Origin: Lachnospiraceae bacterium
Lineage (GTDB): Bacteria; Bacillota; Clostridia; Lachnospirales; Lachnospiraceae
Assembly (NCBI GenBank): GCA_017446125.1
Contig: JAFSRL010000036.1
Span: 1 to 5,684 of the forward strand
Length of the DNA: 5,684 nt
Direction: 5' to 3'
In this document: in pieces, positions 5,299 to 5,684 of the stretch
How positions within the stretch are numbered: the first letter of the stretch is position 1
Layout of the letters: each line of letters starts with the position of its first letter
The notes under the pieces: model-generated
Told to the model about the DNA's origin: nothing
Database searches by the model: none
The model's input: only the letters and a program-made list of their open reading frames with translations
Position numbers and translations under genes: made by a program

Positions 5299-5684
5299 AT
5301 GCGTAGTCTTCGTGTCAAAAAGCGAATCATTGGGGTATCGACGCTGATTCTGGCGATCGTTCTGGCGAATATACCGATTTATACGAGGGCGGCTTTTGAA
5401 ATATTGGATGGGACCACCTCTGGGAAGGACACTGGCTTCTGTGGAGGGAATCCGGGGAGAGAGGAAAAGCTGGAGTGGAATCTGGTAGGAGACGATGAAA
5501 ATGTTGGTTACACTCTGACCTTTACTGTACTCGATACAGATATAAATATGAAGAATTATAGTGATACTGAGCCGGCTCCATGGCATCCGTATGCGGAGTG
5601 GATCACAAAGGTAGAGGTTACCTATAATGCCAGCGCTGAGCTGAATACAATTGGCGCCTATGCGCTTGCAGACACAAAGATAAC
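5299..5684 (+). CDS. Second surface protein, paralogue of the first (5' part only)
   Basis: An open frame of 128 codons runs off the right edge. Residues 5-9 are basic (RVKKR), 10-27 hydrophobic, and a signal peptidase site likely follows YTRA (28-31). The N-terminus is clearly related to that of the first surface protein: KKRIIGVSTLILAI with IPIYTRA against RRRIIGVSTMVLAV with LPLYTRA. The mature part then diverges, but a PWxxY...I..V segment and the start of a leucine-rich repeat (LNTIGAYALADTKI) fall in matching positions. I therefore expect another BspA-type repeat protein; the C-terminus and any sorting signal are outside the window. Unlike the first gene it has a strong ribosome binding site. 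Base composition is nearer that of the DUF4160 pair than that of ugd. Confidence 0.85.
   Translation, partial: MRSLRVKKRIIGVSTLILAIVLANIPIYTRAAFEILDGTTSGKDTGFCGGNPGREEKLEWNLVGDDENVGYTLTFTVLDTDINMKNYSDTEPAPWHPYAEWITKVEVTYNASAELNTIGAYALADTKI

Noticed and set aside
4894..5586. Open frame of 230 codons on the - strand
   Set aside because: It is antisense to the DUF4160 gene, the spacer and the second surface-protein gene, all better supported. Its product has no family features.

Overview
The window reads as chromosomal DNA of a Gram-positive bacterium. The large surface protein ends in a sortase-type sorting signal, start codons mostly carry strong GGAGG-like ribosome binding sites, and the BspA-type leucine-rich repeats are typical of mucosal and gut Firmicutes. 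A Lachnospiraceae-like clostridium is my best guess, but nothing here fixes the genus. All supported genes are on the + strand.

Layout: (1) 1-78 is the 3' end of an unidentified gene, closed by a strong intrinsic terminator (101-127). (2) 79-254 is a dense control region: a 9-bp inverted repeat, a TTGACA/TATAGG promoter with a palindrome on its -35 box, a terminator-like A/T-flanked hairpin, and a second, extended -10 box eight bases before the start codon of the next gene. (3) 255-3143 encodes a 962-residue surface protein with signal peptide, about ten BspA-type leucine-rich repeats, a tandemly duplicated C-terminal domain, a Ser/Thr/Gly/Asn-rich stalk, and an MPRTG sorting signal with membrane anchor. 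(4) 3161-4402, 17 bases downstream, is ugd (UDP-glucose 6-dehydrogenase), probably in the same transcript. (5) 4403-4670 is a second rich control region: an extended -10 promoter, four copies of a TTGTGGTAAAT-like motif, and a 110-base nested hairpin structure in the leader. (6) 4671-4943 and 4927-5205 are two small overlapping genes: an unrecognised 90-residue protein and a DUF4160 protein. (7) 5206-5298 is a structured spacer. (8) From 5299 off the right edge runs the start of a second surface protein, paralogous in its signal peptide to the first.

How it may work together: the two BspA-like proteins look like exported adhesins. ugd makes UDP-glucuronate for capsule or other surface polysaccharide, so the theme is cell-surface construction. 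The small DUF4160 pair between the two paralogues is more AT-rich and has its own elaborate promoter and leader. It looks like a compact, separately regulated module, and is the part of the window most likely to be undescribed. Its function cannot be read from the sequence.
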